A stretch of 54,596 nucleotides of DNA from Bacteroidota bacterium (GCA_018267825.1 JAFDXR010000031.1:1-54596), one strand, 5' to 3'; shown: positions 1-10,144, counted from the first letter of the stretch. Notes: a model not told the origin generated them from the sequence alone. A program made the numbers and translations.

Positions 1-1
1 A

Positions 2-517
2 GCAGAGGCTGAAGCAAAAGCCAAGGCGGAAGCAGAGGCAAAGAAAAAAGCAGAAGAGGAAGCCGCCAAAAAGAATATCAATAATGGAAAAAACGAAACA
101 TCATTACCCGTACTCGGTGGGGCAGATGTGAAATATAAAAACGCAGTCAAGTTGGGGGACGATAACATGCGTATGAAACGCTACCTCGATGCGAAGAAAA
201 ATTATGAAGAAGCCTTAACCTATAAAGCAGGTGATAGCTATTGCAAAAATAAACTGATTGAGATCGAAAAACTGATTAAAGGAGATGATGCAGTTAAAGT
301 AGATGAGCGTCTGAAAAACCTTCTGGCAAAATACCCTCCGGGTGTTACTGAAGAAACCATTAATGGATCCGGTGTAGTTATTATTCAGCGCGTGGTTGTA
401 AAAGATACCATGGCATGGGTGTATCAAAAGAAAATATTCAGTTGGGGTGGAGTTTCTTATTTTCGCGATTCTACACCAATAACTGAATCGACTTTTGAGC
501 AGGAAACGAAGCCATAA
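2..517 (+). CDS. TPR-like envelope protein, 5' truncated by window edge
   Basis: The reading frame is open from the first bases and ends at TAA 515-517, so only the C-terminal part is present. The first 24 visible residues are almost entirely A, E and K, typical of a coiled-coil linker. Next comes a helical segment resembling one tetratricopeptide unit (NYEEALTYKAGDSYCKNKLIEIEKLI), then a C-terminal piece (GVVIIQRVVVKDTMAWVYQK) that I recall from Bacteroidota TPR or OmpA-like envelope proteins. A GTG at 128 could serve as a start, but the open frame upstream of it argues for truncation by the window edge. A strong terminator follows at once. The family call is inference. Confidence 0.7.
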   Translation, partial: AEAEAKAKAEAEAKKKAEEEAAKKNINNGKNETSLPVLGGADVKYKNAVKLGDDNMRMKRYLDAKKNYEEALTYKAGDSYCKNKLIEIEKLIKGDDAVKVDERLKNLLAKYPPGVTEETINGSGVVIIQRVVVKDTMAWVYQKKIFSWGGVSYFRDSTPITESTFEQETKP

Positions 518-534
518 CGAAAATAAATTTCCTT

Positions 535-565
535 CGCTCTGTGTTATAATGCAGAGCGTTTTTTT
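535..565 (+). terminator. Rho-independent terminator
   Basis: CGCTCTG (535-541) pairs with CAGAGCG (552-558) around a 10-nt loop and is followed by seven T. It ends the transcript of the truncated gene upstream. Confidence 0.9.
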
Positions 566-593
566 AGTGTATTCTCTTTAAAAAATCAAAGTC

Positions 594-1610
594 ATGATGA
601 GAAAATTTCTTCTGCCGATGATGTTCCTATGTACATTGGTAACGGCCCAGAAACAGGTTGAAGTAAAACTAAGCCTCCGCGATGGAAATACAATTTCAGG
701 TACCACACAGTTATCTGACATGGTGTTGAAAACCGATTATGGCCAGTTAAACATACCCATCCAGAATGTAAATAGTATTCAGATTGGAATTGGCTCAGAC
801 AAAATGACCACCGAAAAGGCCATCCCATATCTTAAAATACTGAATGGATCGGGTACCGACGATATAAAAAAGGGGGCCTATGCTGATCTTATTAAGCTGG
901 GTGTAAAAGCCATTCCGGCCATAGAGGATTTTATGAACGATCCTAAATACAGTACTGAAACCGAGCCCACCGGTGAGTATACCCCGGCCAATGCCATGGC
1001 AGAACTTCGTTCAGCCTATAACATCGATGCCAATACACCGGCTCAGGATATGGTAACGATCGATAACCTGTATAATATGGGCGGAGCTTACGATTTTCAG
1101 AAACTGGATGTGAAAACCGAATACGGAAATCTGTCCATTCCAAAAGATAAAATCAAAACAATAGATATTACCTACCTGAGCCCGCTCGGGAATAATGAAG
1201 TGGTCGTAAAACTGATGGCTTCCAAAAACATCAGCTCGAACCAGAACGGTGGGTGGTTTAAAACGGGAATTACCCTGAAACAGGGCCAGAGGTTTACAAT
1301 AACCGCCAGTGGGGAAGTGACCCTGGCCAGTTTAAGCAACCAGAAGTATAAGCCGGATGGGAGTTATATTGCCACAAACGGAACTTCCTATCCTGCGACG
1401 GTAACCGACGAATACAGTACCGCCGGCACATACCCGACCTATGGCAATGTGGTTTACAAAATAGGAGAGACCTCTGTCGACAATTTAAGGGCAGGAGCCA
1501 AATTTACCGGAACAGCCACCACGGGCGGAATGCTCTATCTGGCTATCTACGAAACCGTATATAATTCAGCCAATAGCGGATCCTATACGGTAAAGATTTC
1601 CTTAAAATAA
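594..1610 (+). CDS. Secreted protein with C-terminal LecA/PA-IL-like domain
   Basis: 338 residues. The N-terminus (MMRKFLLPMMFLCTLVTAQ) is a signal peptide. The N-terminal half contains two copies of a short beta motif: LKTDYGQLNIP near residue 46 and VKTEYGNLSIP near residue 174, each followed by an I-rich strand. The last ~130 residues show the pattern of the PA-IL (LecA) galactose-binding beta-sandwich: W..TGI.L..GQ, then TASGEV, a long Gly/Pro-rich loop, VYKIGE, GG.LYLAIYE and a final YTVKISLK strand. The lectin-like fold is an inference from this spacing. The calcium-binding residues cannot be confirmed by eye, so sugar binding is unproven. ATG codons at 594 and 597 are equally possible starts. 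The gene stands alone between a terminator and the cold-shock gene. Confidence 0.75.
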   Translation: MMRKFLLPMMFLCTLVTAQKQVEVKLSLRDGNTISGTTQLSDMVLKTDYGQLNIPIQNVNSIQIGIGSDKMTTEKAIPYLKILNGSGTDDIKKGAYADLIKLGVKAIPAIEDFMNDPKYSTETEPTGEYTPANAMAELRSAYNIDANTPAQDMVTIDNLYNMGGAYDFQKLDVKTEYGNLSIPKDKIKTIDITYLSPLGNNEVVVKLMASKNISSNQNGGWFKTGITLKQGQRFTITASGEVTLASLSNQKYKPDGSYIATNGTSYPATVTDEYSTAGTYPTYGNVVYKIGETSVDNLRAGAKFTGTATTGGMLYLAIYETVYNSANSGSYTVKISLK

Positions 1611-1636
1611 GAAAGCTACTTAATTATTTAATGTGG

Positions 1637-1669
1637 TTTGGCTTTATTTAGATAAAGTTTGTAAATTTG
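1637..1669 (+). promoter_or_regulatory. Bacteroidota-type promoter of the cold-shock gene
   Basis: TTTG (1637-1640), a 21-nt spacer, then TAAATTTG (1662-1669), matching the -33/-7 consensus TTTG-N19-21-TAnnTTTG. Transcription would start near 1673, leaving a leader of about 90 nt before the ATG at 1765. That is long for this window and typical of cold-shock mRNAs. Confidence 0.65.
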
Positions 1670-1764
1670 TTACACTTGCAAAATTTCAAAAGAGTATCAG
1701 TGTATGATTCTTTTCTGTAATTTGGCAAGAGCTCAATCAGTATTAATTATTAAAAAGTAACAAA

Positions 1765-1956
1765 ATGAAAAAAGGCGTAGTTAAATTTTTTAACACTACA
1801 AAAGGATTTGGTTTTATTAAAGTTGATGGAAGCGGAGAAGAAATCTTCGTTCACGTTTCAGGTTTAAAAGATCAGATTAAAGAAAACGATGTTGTTGTTT
1901 TCGACGTACAAGAAGGCAAAAAAGGATTAAATGCAGTTAACGTAAAATTAGCTTAA
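1765..1956 (+). CDS. cspA: Cold-shock domain protein (CspA family)
   Basis: 63 residues, a complete single cold-shock domain. RNP1 is KGFGFIKV (residues 13-20) and RNP2 is EIFVHVS (26-32), the nucleic-acid-binding strands of the five-strand OB fold. These proteins bind single-stranded RNA and DNA as RNA chaperones. The N-terminus KGVVKFFNTTKGFGFI is canonical, though the usual GTVKWFN tryptophan is F, as in many Bacteroidota members. The ~90-nt leader and a strong terminator make it a monocistronic unit. Whether it is cold-induced or constitutive cannot be read from the sequence. Confidence 0.95.
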   Translation: MKKGVVKFFNTTKGFGFIKVDGSGEEIFVHVSGLKDQIKENDVVVFDVQEGKKGLNAVNVKLA

Positions 1957-1987
1957 TTTATATATAGAGTCAGAGATCGTCTTCATC

Positions 1988-2014
1988 AAAAAGGCCCCTT
2001 AAGGGGCCTTTTTA
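1988..2014. terminator. Bidirectional rho-independent terminator
   Basis: AAAAAGGCCCCTT pairs with AAGGGGCCTTTTT as a perfect palindrome with A-runs and T-runs on both flanks. It sits between the stops of the convergent cold-shock gene and the AsmA-like gene and can serve both. Confidence 0.9.
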
Positions 2015-2032
2015 TTTTGAGCGAAGTCTGTA

Positions 2033-4402
2033 CTACCTGTTGCCAAGGCTTAATTTCAGCTTGCCCGGAAACCCATGATAATTCAGCTTCAGGCTTTTTA
2101 CATCTTCTCCGGCTTTGCCCATATTTCTGGGTACATAGTTTTCTCCACGCTTCTTCAGGTTATTCCACGGAATTTTTAAATTGATATTCGATTCGCCTTT
2201 AAAATTATAAATGCCATCTACGTACAGGTTCAGTACATTGGATGCAATTTCAAGGTGATCAATTTTCATCTCGTAACCATGAACATCAAACGTTTGTTCG
2301 AGTTGCGAAAATGTAATGTCATTGAAATTACGTTTTCTGAAAATATAATTGGATACATTTTGCAGAGGCTCGTATTCAAGCAGGTGTCCGTCTTTCAGTG
2401 TCAGGTATACCTGCGCAATCATGCTGGTGGGAACAATTTTCATGGAGTTATCGAGTTTCGACTGAAACGAAGCATGAATATTGACAGTGCCCAGTACATT
2501 GGTGCTCACTACTGTATTTTGTCCGAAGTTTTCAAACTGTTCCATCAGTGTCCGGATGTCCACTTCGCTGGCTGTTACTGTGGCATTCAGATCTGTCAGT
2601 TTTTCAAGATTTCCTTTTATGGCCAGGCTTCCCTTACAGGCATTCATGTTGAGCTTTGACACATTAAGCAATTCATTGGCATATTGTAACTCCGCATCTA
2701 CATTTGTAGCGATGATTTTCCGGGCCGTAAGCTGTTTTGCTTTAAGCTTAATGTCGAATTGAAATTTACTTTGCGAAGCTTCATTCAGTTTGGCGGTATT
2801 CGTTTTTTTAGTGACTTTATCATCTTTGCTTATAAACGGATTCAGGTCAAACGATCCGGCGGTGGCTGATACAGAGGTTTTGAATCCGTTGCTGTTTCCG
2901 AAAATATAACTCGTAAATCCCTGGGCAAATCCATCTATCAGTAATTTACCGCCTGCTGTCTGTACCGCCAGTTTACTGAATTTAAGATCTTTATTGGTGA
3001 CAATGGCATTACCATTGACCGTATATAAGAAAGCATTTTGTTTTTCCCGGTAACTCAGATTATTAAATTGTACGGTTGCATATAACTTCATCGGATCGTT
3101 GAGAAAGGATTCTCTATTGAGACCGTATACCGGCCCCTGGTAGGATATTCCGGCGATACAGTTCCCCGAGAGAACAAACTCCTGCCCGGGTTTGAAGTCA
3201 ATTTTAGAAGCATCGATCTGCATACTTGCATGAACGTCAATATCGGGTTTTCGAAGATTCCGGATCTTCAGGTTGGCCGTAAACGGAAACTGGTATACCT
3301 CGCCCCGGATATGATGAAATACAATACAGGCATTCTGCATATCTGGTTCTTTGCCGGGAAATGCTATGTTGATGATCGAACCATCGAAACGAACATGCTT
3401 ATAGGGCACTTTACTGTTTCCTATTTCAACATCATTGTTATGTCCCTTTACATGAATGATCATTTGAGGATCCTGCTTTTTCCCAAGCGCTATCACGAGC
3501 ATGGCGTCCACATCCAGCGTGTTTGATAAATTGATTTGCCGGAGCGAATGCCTTATATTGTAATTCAGGAGCGGGAGGCTTTTTTTATAATTCAGATCAT
3601 TGGCTTTGACATTTAATACCAATAGTCTGGGTTCATTCAGGTTGGCATAGGCTGATAGCTGAAAGGCTTGTCCGCTAATGGTCATGCCGGATGAAGGCGC
3701 CACGAAAATAATTTTATGTGTCGAAAATACGGAAACATCCAGCTTTAAATCAGCCGGTGTATTTTGCAGAAAAGGCCCCTTTTCAGGTTTGAACAGGAAT
3801 TGGTGAAACAAGACAGAGCCTTGTAGATTTGCTTTGATGCCATCGGCGTAATGCTTGAGTTTTATAGTATTATGCTTGCATAAAAAGTGTATGTCCTGTT
3901 TTCGTTCGTGATTCAGAAACCGGAATGAAACCTGTTTCAATATCACTTTTTTTATATCGAATTGAATTCCGCTTTTGGAGGCAGAAGTGTCTCTGACTGA
4001 TTTCAGTTTAAAATTACAGACATCTGCGCTGTCCTTCACCAGGGTTATAAACGCATTTTCAACGGACACTGAATTGATCTGAAATTTTTTTGAAATAAGC
4101 TTCGGCAGGTTCAGCGAAAGCCCGATTTTACCGGCCCTGAACATGGCTGTTGTATCTGCGCCGGGTTGAAGGCTCCGGATCGTTACATGTTCAAGTTTCA
4201 CCGTAGCATCTGGCCAGCCCTCCAGTATTCCAACACTCACATGGCCGACCTTTACGGAAACACCATAATCACTTTCCAGTTTGTCGATCAGCATCTGGCT
4301 CAGGTCTTGCTTATAGCAGGTAATAGCAATGACAGCCACGATAACCGGCAGGATAATCAGGATCGAAAGAATGAGTATAATACGTTTGAAGATTTTTTTC
4401 AC
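2033..4402 (-). CDS. AsmA-like inner-membrane/periplasmic protein
   Basis: 789 residues. One N-terminal membrane anchor (about residues 8-28, IILILSILIILPVIVAVIAI) is followed by the AsmA-type start of a long periplasmic region (LSQMLIDKLESDYGVSVKVGHVSVGILEG.PDATVKLEHVTIRS). The rest is repetitive beta-strand sequence. The C-terminal portion (IDIRTLMEQFENFGQ, LTLKDGHLLEYEPLQNVSNYIF, FDVHGYEMKIDHLEIASNVLNLYVDGIYNF) matches the AsmA C-terminal region. AsmA/TamB-family proteins are linked to outer-membrane assembly and phospholipid transfer between membranes; its substrate here is unknown. It is probably transcribed alone, being 160 nt from the stop of the upstream protease gene. Confidence 0.85.
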   Translation of the reverse strand: MKKIFKRIILILSILIILPVIVAVIAITCYKQDLSQMLIDKLESDYGVSVKVGHVSVGILEGWPDATVKLEHVTIRSLQPGADTTAMFRAGKIGLSLNLPKLISKKFQINSVSVENAFITLVKDSADVCNFKLKSVRDTSASKSGIQFDIKKVILKQVSFRFLNHERKQDIHFLCKHNTIKLKHYADGIKANLQGSVLFHQFLFKPEKGPFLQNTPADLKLDVSVFSTHKIIFVAPSSGMTISGQAFQLSAYANLNEPRLLVLNVKANDLNYKKSLPLLNYNIRHSLRQINLSNTLDVDAMLVIALGKKQDPQMIIHVKGHNNDVEIGNSKVPYKHVRFDGSIINIAFPGKEPDMQNACIVFHHIRGEVYQFPFTANLKIRNLRKPDIDVHASMQIDASKIDFKPGQEFVLSGNCIAGISYQGPVYGLNRESFLNDPMKLYATVQFNNLSYREKQNAFLYTVNGNAIVTNKDLKFSKLAVQTAGGKLLIDGFAQGFTSYIFGNSNGFKTSVSATAGSFDLNPFISKDDKVTKKTNTAKLNEASQSKFQFDIKLKAKQLTARKIIATNVDAELQYANELLNVSKLNMNACKGSLAIKGNLEKLTDLNATVTASEVDIRTLMEQFENFGQNTVVSTNVLGTVNIHASFQSKLDNSMKIVPTSMIAQVYLTLKDGHLLEYEPLQNVSNYIFRKRNFNDITFSQLEQTFDVHGYEMKIDHLEIASNVLNLYVDGIYNFKGESNINLKIPWNNLKKRGENYVPRNMGKAGEDVKSLKLNYHGFPGKLKLSLGNR

Positions 4403-4562
4403 AGAACCCGGGCTTATGTAAATTTAATTAATTGAGTCCATGTCCCGAAAGGAAACATGGAAATTAACAGGTAAGATGTCCGGATCTGCGCAGTCCGCCG
4501 CGAAGAATCAATTTGCTCAGTACTGAACGAATGGACTCTTCTACAGCATTAATCCTCAGTAT

Positions 4563-6827
4563 TTACTGCTTCACAATTTTAATAACAGCAGATGTCTTAG
4601 ACGAAGTGATTTTTGTGAAATACATGCCTGCAGCAAAATGACCCAGGTCGATGCTGCGCGTATTATATCCCTGATTCACGGTCCATGATTCATGTTGCAG
4701 TTCACGGCCATTCATATCTGTAACTGTGATCTGTAATGTTTCGCCGACCAGACTATTGTATTGCAGTGTATAGTCGCCTTTACCCGGATTCGGGAAAAGT
4801 ATACAGTTCAGCGATTGATCCTGGTGATAGATGCCAACGGTTTCAAGTGTTTTTACAAGAGCCCGGTAAGCATTTACCTTTCCGTAACCCCATGTATTGC
4901 TGCCTGGTGCCGTGATGGTGCCCGTATACGAATCCTGGATTGCTGTCTGGTAAAGAATATTCAGAACCATGTCAGGCGATAAAGCCGGGTTGGCCTGTAA
5001 CAACAGCGCAACAATGCCGCTTGTAGCCGGGCTCGACATGGATGTGCCTCCTGCCATGGCATACGAATACACCTGACTGTTGACCGGTGAAGTATAGGTA
5101 GAAACCACACTGTTGTAGCTGGAACCTGTACTCATATAGTCAGGATCGGTTGAGTTTACCGCCGAAGCAAGTGCCAGCCCGGGGCCGGTTATATTGGGTT
5201 TGGTACGCCCGTCTGCTGTTGGGCCGTGGCTGCTGAATGGAGCAATGGCACCTACTGTATAACCGGAATAGGAAAGAACCTGGCCCGATACATTCTGAAA
5301 AGACACTTTGCTGTTGTAGGCCCCGACGGTGATAGCACCTTCGGTTGTAGCCATATCGCTGATGTTCATCAGAGCATCGCCATTCACGGCCCAGGTATAC
5401 CCTGCAGAGGAGAATGAACCGTAATAACCGGACGCATTTTGTACATATCCCTGCCACATGTCCACGGTTCCGGATGTGCCTTTTAACGTAAAGCATAAAC
5501 GGTTGGTGGCTGCCGCACGGCTGTAAACCTGAATGAGCATGTGTGGTTTGCCGTTGAATTCATTAGGAACAGCTGTTACCGTTACAAAGCAGGTATCGGC
5601 ATTGGTGCCGATCAGGTTTACCTGGTGTGTGGTATTATCGAGGCATATTTTGGCCGATGAAGTAACCTTGGTGGTTCCGTAATACAGACTGAATTCCATG
5701 CAGAAACTTTTGCCAGGCTGCCCCCACACATCCACCCAGTTCACTTTATTGGTTAATCCTGCAGGGAAGGTCACAATGGTATTTACCATCGTATCCGCAG
5801 GTGCAAAGGTTTTCTGGAGGTGAATATTATTGGTACCGTTATTGCCTGCCGACAAAACAAAGATCTTGCCCTTGCCAACCAGGTTATTACAGGCCTGGCT
5901 GAATAAGGAATTTCCATCGTGCGGGCCCAGCGGGCAACCCCAGCTCAGATTAGCAACAGCAGGCTTGCTTACACTTTGTGCATAGTTGAAAATATAATGC
6001 ATGCCATCGAGCATATCGGTCATTCCTGTATTAAGCCAGTAGGCTGAAGTAGGGTAGATCCCCACCATGACAATATCACTTTTGTAAGCCATGCCTCTGT
6101 ATATACGGCTGTTTCCACCAGGTCCGCCGGCACCGGAACCGGCGGCAATACCGGTAACGTGACTACCATGCATTTCGGTGGTCATATCATGCCCTTTGGT
6201 TAAAATAGCCGATGTGGTGGCATATTCAGTGCCATACGGAAAGCCGGCCGGAGGCGTGCCTATGGTTTTTTCTTCCCATACACGTTGAATCCGGTTAAAC
6301 GAATATGTGGTGTCGTAGAAAGTAGGGTGGGTGTAATCGAGCCCCACATCAATAACTCCAACCACCACGTTTTCGCCATTGTAAACCTGTGGCAGGTTAA
6401 TACCGTTGTGCACGGAATCTACGTGCGTGGTTTTACGTGCCGAGTCCAGCTCCATCGCTGTGGGCTGGTCCATATCGATATAATAAAGGCCATTGAGTTG
6501 TGTAAATTCTTTCACCTTCTGAACAGGCACCTGTACCGTCCATACATCACCGGCTTTGGTGCCAACATGTGCTCCCAGGGCAGCAAGGCTTGCGCCATTA
6601 TAGCCCGGTTGTACTTTCACCAGGGAGCTCAGGTAAATTGTGTTCTGTGCGTCCTGTTTATAAACAAATTCCGGGGCGATCACAGGGCGGTCATTCCCTT
6701 GTTTTTCCATACGCCAGAGAAAATAGCGTGTGGCTGCCGATAGTTGCGGAGCCGGATACGCCTGTGTCTGGGCCATTATACCGGTTGAAAAAGCAGCAAG
6801 GCAAAGTAAAGTATAAATATGTTTCAT
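4563..6827 (-). CDS. Secreted subtilisin-like serine protease (S8) with T9SS sorting tail
   Basis: 754 residues from the ATG at 6827. The open frame extends 34 codons further upstream, but only MKHIYTLLCLAAFSTGIMAQ gives a proper signal peptide. The catalytic triad is visible: Asp in GVIDVGLDYTHP (about residue 160), His in EMHGSHVTGIAAG (about 220) and Ser in GGTSMSSPATSG (about 596). The oxyanion Asn region is SAGNNGTNN. An insert of about 150 residues lies between the oxyanion region and the Ser motif, probably a PA-like or beta domain. The last ~75 residues (LFPNPGKGDYTLQY ... GMYFTKI) form a Por-type T9SS sorting domain, so the enzyme should be exported across the outer membrane. The DVG at the Asp motif replaces the usual DTG or DSG. 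Confidence 0.93.
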   Translation of the reverse strand: MKHIYTLLCLAAFSTGIMAQTQAYPAPQLSAATRYFLWRMEKQGNDRPVIAPEFVYKQDAQNTIYLSSLVKVQPGYNGASLAALGAHVGTKAGDVWTVQVPVQKVKEFTQLNGLYYIDMDQPTAMELDSARKTTHVDSVHNGINLPQVYNGENVVVGVIDVGLDYTHPTFYDTTYSFNRIQRVWEEKTIGTPPAGFPYGTEYATTSAILTKGHDMTTEMHGSHVTGIAAGSGAGGPGGNSRIYRGMAYKSDIVMVGIYPTSAYWLNTGMTDMLDGMHYIFNYAQSVSKPAVANLSWGCPLGPHDGNSLFSQACNNLVGKGKIFVLSAGNNGTNNIHLQKTFAPADTMVNTIVTFPAGLTNKVNWVDVWGQPGKSFCMEFSLYYGTTKVTSSAKICLDNTTHQVNLIGTNADTCFVTVTAVPNEFNGKPHMLIQVYSRAAATNRLCFTLKGTSGTVDMWQGYVQNASGYYGSFSSAGYTWAVNGDALMNISDMATTEGAITVGAYNSKVSFQNVSGQVLSYSGYTVGAIAPFSSHGPTADGRTKPNITGPGLALASAVNSTDPDYMSTGSSYNSVVSTYTSPVNSQVYSYAMAGGTSMSSPATSGIVALLLQANPALSPDMVLNILYQTAIQDSYTGTITAPGSNTWGYGKVNAYRALVKTLETVGIYHQDQSLNCILFPNPGKGDYTLQYNSLVGETLQITVTDMNGRELQHESWTVNQGYNTRSIDLGHFAAGMYFTKITSSKTSAVIKIVKQ

Positions 6828-6921
6828 GTCGGTGAAGGTTAGGTAGCAGCCCGCAAAGGCCGCAAAATCATTTGGATAATGAAAATACAGAATTGTGATG
6901 AGATAAAAAAATGAGGTATAT

Positions 6922-6955
6922 AAAAACAAAAGCAGAGGCTGTTAACCTCTGCTTT
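6922..6955 (-). terminator. Rho-independent terminator of clpB
   Basis: The inverted repeat AAAGCAGAGG (6929-6938) / CCTCTGCTTT (6946-6955), read on the minus strand, is followed by a T-rich tract. It lies 20 nt past the clpB stop and separates clpB from the protease gene. Confidence 0.85.
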
Positions 6956-6975
6956 ATTTGTGATGGTTCGGTGTT

Positions 6976-9573
6976 TTATTTGTTTCTGAACACGAATTGA
7001 TTATCGAACATGTCGAGAACGATCTCTTTGTCTTTATCTACTTTTCCGCCAAGTAATTGTTTCGATAATTCGTTGAGCACCTGTTTCTGAAGCACCCGTT
7101 TTACTGGTCTTGCTCCGAACTGTGGATCATAACCCAGTTGAGCCAGCCACTCAATGGCTTCGTCAGTAGCACTGAGTTTCATATGCTGCTCTTCCAGGCG
7201 TTTGGCAATCTGCTGGAATTGGATTTTCACAATTTCCGACACATCTTCGCGGCTCAGGGGTTCAAACATAATAACTTCATCGATCCGGTTCAGGAATTCG
7301 GGGCGTATGGATTTTTTGAGTAATTCATACACTTCCGCTTTTGTTTTGGCAAGTACTTCGTCTTTATTGAACTCATCCAGTTTTTCAAAATTCTCCTGAA
7401 TCAGGTGTGAACCGATGTTGGAAGTCATGATGATAATGGTGTTCTTGAAGTTTACTGTACGCCCCTTGTTATCGGTAAGACGACCATCGTCGAGCACCTG
7501 CAGAAGTATATTGAATACATCAGGATGGGCTTTTTCTATTTCATCCAGTAATACCACACTGTATGGTTTGCGGCGCACGGCTTCTGTCAGCTGTCCGCCT
7601 TCTTCGTAACCTACATATCCCGGAGGCGCGCCTACGAGGCGGCTTACGGCATGGCGTTCCTGGTATTCGCTCATATCGATACGGGTCATCGAGTTCTCGT
7701 TGTTGAACAGGTAATCGGCCAGTGCTTTGGCCAGCTCTGTTTTACCAACCCCGGTAGTTCCCAGGAATATAAATGAACCGATTGGTTTTTTGGCATCCTG
7801 CAATCCGGCCCGGCTGCGGCGTACGGCATCGGCAATACTTTCAATGGCTTCGTGTTGCCCGACCACACGTTTATGGAGTTCTTCTTCCAGGTGAAGCAGT
7901 TTTTCCTTCTCACTCTGCAGCATGCGCGATACCGGGATCCCTGTCCAGGCACTGATCACGTCTGCAATGTCTTCACTGTCTACTTCTTCTTTTACCAGTT
8001 GCGAGCCGCTTGCTTTGGCTTCGCTGAGTTTGGCTTCCAGTTCTGCCAGGCGCTTTTCAGCTTCCTGCACTTTACCATAGCGTATTTCAGCTACTTTGCC
8101 ATAATCGCCCTGTTTTTCGTAATTGCTGGCCTGTTGTTTCAGGTCTTCGATCTGCAGTTTTATTTTCTGCACGCCTTCAATCACTTCTTTTTCACTCTGC
8201 CATTTGGCTTTTAATGAATTGCGTTTATCATTAAGCTCTGAAAGTTCCTTGTTAAGTGTTTCCACCTTTGTGTTTTCACCTTCACGTTTCATGGCTTCGC
8301 GCTCGATTTCGAGCTGCATGATCCGGCGTTCCACTTCATCGAGCTCTATAGGCATGGAGTTGATCTGCATGCGGAGTTTGGAGGCCGCCTCATCCATTAA
8401 GTCAATAGCCTTATCGGGCAGAAAACGGTCGCTTATATAGCGCTGCGACAGCTCCACTGCGGCAATAATGGCTTCGTCTTTAATGCGCACCTTGTGGTGT
8501 GTTTCATATTTTTCCTTGATCCCGCGGAGAATTGAGATCGCATCTTCGCCGCTGGGTTCATCCACCATTACTTTCTGGAAGCGTCGTTCAAGGGCTTTGT
8601 CTTTTTCAAAATATTTCTGAAACTCGTTGAGGGTGGTTGCTCCGATCGCTCTGAGTTCGCCACGGGCAAGTGCAGGTTTCAGAATATTTGCAGCATCCAT
8701 GGCACCTTCGCCACCGCCTCCTGCACCGACCAGGGTGTGAATTTCGTCAATAAACAGGATGATATCACCATCACTGCCGATGACTTCTTTCACCACAGAT
8801 TTTAAACGTTCTTCGAACTCGCCTTTGTATTTGGCACCGGCAATGAGCGCACCCATGTCGAGCGAAAACACCTGTTTGCTTTTGAGGTTTTCAGGCACAT
8901 CGCCATTAATAATCCGGTGTGCCAGGCCTTCGGCAATAGCTGTTTTACCAACACCGGGCTCACCTACGAGAATAGGGTTGTTTTTGGTGCGGCGCGACAG
9001 AATTTGTAAGACACGTCTGATTTCTTCGTCGCGGCCGATAACCGGATCGAGTTTTCCGCTGCGGGCCTGTTCGTTCAGGTTTATCGCATATTTATTCAGG
9101 GCATTATAGGTTTCTTCCTGGCTTTGGCTGGTTACCTTGGCTCCTTTACGAAGCTCGGTAATGGCTGCCTTCAGGTCTTTCTCCTTGATATTCTGATCCT
9201 TCATAAACTGAGCCACCTGATCGCCGGATGCCAGGATTCCCAGGAGCAGATGCTCGATGGAAACAAACTCATCTTTAAATTCCTTTAAAAAGGTATTGGC
9301 TTTGGCAATGGTTTGATTGGCTGCCGCTGAAAGATAGGGTTGGCCACCGCTGACTTTGGGATAGGAGCCTACAATGGCATCAACCGTTTTGGAGAAAATA
9401 TCAGGGTTCACATTCAGCTTTTTGAGCAGGAATGGCGTCACATTCTCATCGACTTCGAGAATGGCTTTTAGAATATGGCCGTTTTCAATGGCCTGGTTAC
9501 CATTCATAGTGGCCAGTTGTACGGCCTGCTGGATGGCTTCCTGTGATTTTATTGTAAAGTTGTTCAGATTCAT
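6976..9573 (-). CDS. clpB: ATP-dependent disaggregase ClpB
   Basis: 865 residues, full length for the family. The order is: Clp N-domain (about 1-145); first AAA+ domain with Walker A GEPGVGKT (204-211) and Walker [13 protein letters not shown]; the long coiled-coil M-domain (about 400-530, e.g. [22 protein letters not shown]) that separates ClpB from ClpA and ClpC; and second AAA+ domain with Walker A GTTGVGKT and [35 protein letters not shown], plus the C-terminal D2-small domain. ClpB threads aggregated proteins together with DnaK. There is no ClpP-binding IGF loop, as expected. The gene is divergent from gldC with 215 nt between. I saw no CIRCE inverted repeat or other heat-shock operator there. 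Confidence 0.98.
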   Translation of the reverse strand: MNLNNFTIKSQEAIQQAVQLATMNGNQAIENGHILKAILEVDENVTPFLLKKLNVNPDIFSKTVDAIVGSYPKVSGGQPYLSAAANQTIAKANTFLKEFKDEFVSIEHLLLGILASGDQVAQFMKDQNIKEKDLKAAITELRKGAKVTSQSQEETYNALNKYAINLNEQARSGKLDPVIGRDEEIRRVLQILSRRTKNNPILVGEPGVGKTAIAEGLAHRIINGDVPENLKSKQVFSLDMGALIAGAKYKGEFEERLKSVVKEVIGSDGDIILFIDEIHTLVGAGGGGEGAMDAANILKPALARGELRAIGATTLNEFQKYFEKDKALERRFQKVMVDEPSGEDAISILRGIKEKYETHHKVRIKDEAIIAAVELSQRYISDRFLPDKAIDLMDEAASKLRMQINSMPIELDEVERRIMQLEIEREAMKREGENTKVETLNKELSELNDKRNSLKAKWQSEKEVIEGVQKIKLQIEDLKQQASNYEKQGDYGKVAEIRYGKVQEAEKRLAELEAKLSEAKASGSQLVKEEVDSEDIADVISAWTGIPVSRMLQSEKEKLLHLEEELHKRVVGQHEAIESIADAVRRSRAGLQDAKKPIGSFIFLGTTGVGKTELAKALADYLFNNENSMTRIDMSEYQERHAVSRLVGAPPGYVGYEEGGQLTEAVRRKPYSVVLLDEIEKAHPDVFNILLQVLDDGRLTDNKGRTVNFKNTIIIMTSNIGSHLIQENFEKLDEFNKDEVLAKTKAEVYELLKKSIRPEFLNRIDEVIMFEPLSREDVSEIVKIQFQQIAKRLEEQHMKLSATDEAIEWLAQLGYDPQFGARPVKRVLQKQVLNELSKQLLGGKVDKDKEIVLDMFDNQFVFRNK

Positions 9574-9759
9574 AAGTCTTGTTTTTTGTTGTTAGAGTTC
9601 TCAAACAATATTCCATCCCGAATGTCGTGCTAAAAAGTCTGATTTTAGCTGATTTAAACGACGTTTTGGCGTGATCTTGCTCAACTTTCTGCCGTTATTT
9701 CCTGTGAAGGTGTGTTGATAAAAATAACATGGCCAGACTATTATTTGCAATTAATGAGG

Positions 9760-9767
9760 TATTTTTG
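9760..9767 (+). promoter_or_regulatory. Candidate -7 element of gldC
   Basis: TATTTTTG matches TAnnTTTG and would start transcription about 18 nt upstream of the gldC ATG. No -33 TTG lies at the right distance, so support is partial. Confidence 0.35.
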
Positions 9768-9788
9768 AAGCCTTAATTTTTCAAGGAT

Positions 9789-10112
9789 ATGACCAGTTCA
9801 GAAATCAAAATAAAAGTTACTGTAGATGAGAACCATTTGCCCCACCAGATTGTTTGGGAAGCTCCCGATGCCGGCGAAACCAGTGCCTGCAAAAGCATGA
9901 TGCTGGCCCTGTGGGACGAGAAAGAAAACAATACCATGCGTATTGACCTGTGGACAAAAGACATGAGTGTGGATGAGATGAAGAAATTCTTTCATCAGAA
10001 TATTGTTACCCTTACCGATACCTATCTGCGCGCCACCGGCGATGAGGCTACGGTAAAGGATATCCGGAATTATATGAGCGAACTGGGTAAGCGTATGGGC
10101 GTCTTGGCCTGA
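9789..10112 (+). CDS. gldC: Gliding motility protein GldC
   Basis: 107 residues. The protein shows the GldC pattern: EIKIKVTVDENHLPHQIVWEAPD at the start, MMLALWDEKENNTMRIDLWTKDM in the middle and VDEMKKFFHQNIVTLTDTYLRATGDE towards the end. In Flavobacterium, GldC is a small cytoplasmic protein that improves gliding efficiency and is associated with the GldB lipoprotein and the T9SS/gliding machinery. Here it is not next to gldB and stands alone, divergent from clpB. gldC is also conserved in non-gliding T9SS bacteria, so its presence does not prove gliding. Confidence 0.9.
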   Translation: MTSSEIKIKVTVDENHLPHQIVWEAPDAGETSACKSMMLALWDEKENNTMRIDLWTKDMSVDEMKKFFHQNIVTLTDTYLRATGDEATVKDIRNYMSELGKRMGVLA

Positions 10113-10144
10113 TCGCACCCGGGTATTTGGCTTTGCTGAAAACA

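Noticed and set aside
1611..1764. Separate small RNA upstream of the cold-shock gene
   Set aside because: A promoter and ~90-nt leader explain the region; no independent terminator precedes the ATG.
9574..9788. CIRCE or other heat-shock operator ahead of clpB
   Set aside because: No TTAGCACTC-type inverted repeat is present; TATTGTTTG has the wrong internal spacing for the -7 consensus.
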